Assembly: GCA_015062395.1 (NCBI GenBank)
Contig: SUUS01000006.1
Coordinates: 1 to 63,338, forward strand
Source: Alphaproteobacteria bacterium
GTDB lineage: Bacteria > Pseudomonadota > Alphaproteobacteria > CAAHEQ01 > UBA3637
DNA length: 63,338 nucleotides
Reading direction: 5' to 3'
Shown: piece by piece, positions 63,312 to 63,338 of the stretch
Layout: every line of letters begins with the position of its first letter
How positions within the stretch are numbered: the stretch's first letter is position 1
Notes under the pieces: model-generated
What the model saw: only the letters and a program-made list of their open reading frames with translations
Told to the model about the DNA's origin: nothing
The model's database searches: none
Position numbers and translations under genes: made by a program

Positions 63312-63338
63312 ATGTCCATTAATTTATTCAAATTTACC
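63312..63338 (+). CDS. Start of a second pilin-like surface protein gene (partial)
   Basis: ATG at 63312 with AAAGGAA ribosome site encodes MSINLFKFT before the window ends, identical to the start at 8439. The C-run that breaks the frame in copy 1 lies just beyond the edge, so its length here cannot be judged. Confidence 0.7.

Larger units (their letters stand above)
62887..63338 (+). repeat. Dispersed repeat, copy 2
   Basis: Second copy of the 7999-8465 repeat, about 450 bp, with the same palindromic pieces (ATTCTTC...TTCAGAATGA), promoter, ribosome site and gene start. It is cut by the window edge. Confidence 0.85.

Overview
The window is AT-rich DNA (about one third G+C by eye) from what looks like an alphaproteobacterium, probably an uncultured host-associated lineage. 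The lexA promoter carries a GAAC-N7-GAAC box, the reverse complement of the alphaproteobacterial SOS box. The dnaN-recF-gyrB cluster, the MlaE/MlaF lipid-transport pair and several outer-membrane proteins show a Gram-negative cell. The species cannot be named from the sequence.

Layout. 1-5854: most of a giant autotransporter adhesin on the minus strand that runs off the left edge. 6.0-8.0 kb: a conserved unknown protein, a small beta-barrel and a protein with an internal duplication. 8.0-11.9 kb: a long dispersed repeat leads into a type IV pilin-like Ser/Gly-rich surface protein. That gene is frameshifted at a C6 run and appears split by an OpgB-like transferase unit; its Cys-rich tail lies downstream with a second frameshift. 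A second copy of the same repeat, promoter and gene start closes the window (62.9-63.3 kb). 12.0-15.3 kb: three coiled-coil membrane proteins of unknown function, two of them paralogous. 15.4-33.0 kb: housekeeping genes (gyrB, an acetyltransferase, recF, dnaN; a Lon-family protease; trmN, mnmA, a cation exchanger, cvpA, radA, mlaF, mlaE; lexA). 33.0-37.8 kb: an operon with two arylsulfate sulfotransferases, an OprB-like porin and a small periplasmic protein. One sulfotransferase is switched out of frame by a G11 run, a strong phase-variation candidate. 38.0-41.2 kb: a short alanyl-tRNA synthetase and an aminotransferase.

43.7-59.7 kb is an accessory region ending at a complete tRNA-Gln gene (59599-59673, minus). 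A unit of about 190 bp begins with the last 16 nt of that tRNA, continues with its terminator and a second hairpin flanked by GTCCGTGTA / TACACGGAC, and recurs between single genes. The gene stop codons overlap or nearly abut the unit edge. The units nearest the tRNA are intact and those furthest away are fragments, as if small cassettes had been added one after another at the tRNA end. The youngest insertion is about 11.7 kb. It carries an SF1 helicase, a large serine recombinase, a two-methyltransferase/two-subunit restriction-modification system, small plasmid/phage-type genes and a HUH-motif protein, with three copies of a multi-hairpin non-coding module at its internal boundaries.

Several genes (6047, 31811, 60945) have a good sigma70-type promoter whose -10 box lies only 6-7 nt before the start codon and no Shine-Dalgarno sequence, so leaderless mRNAs are likely here.
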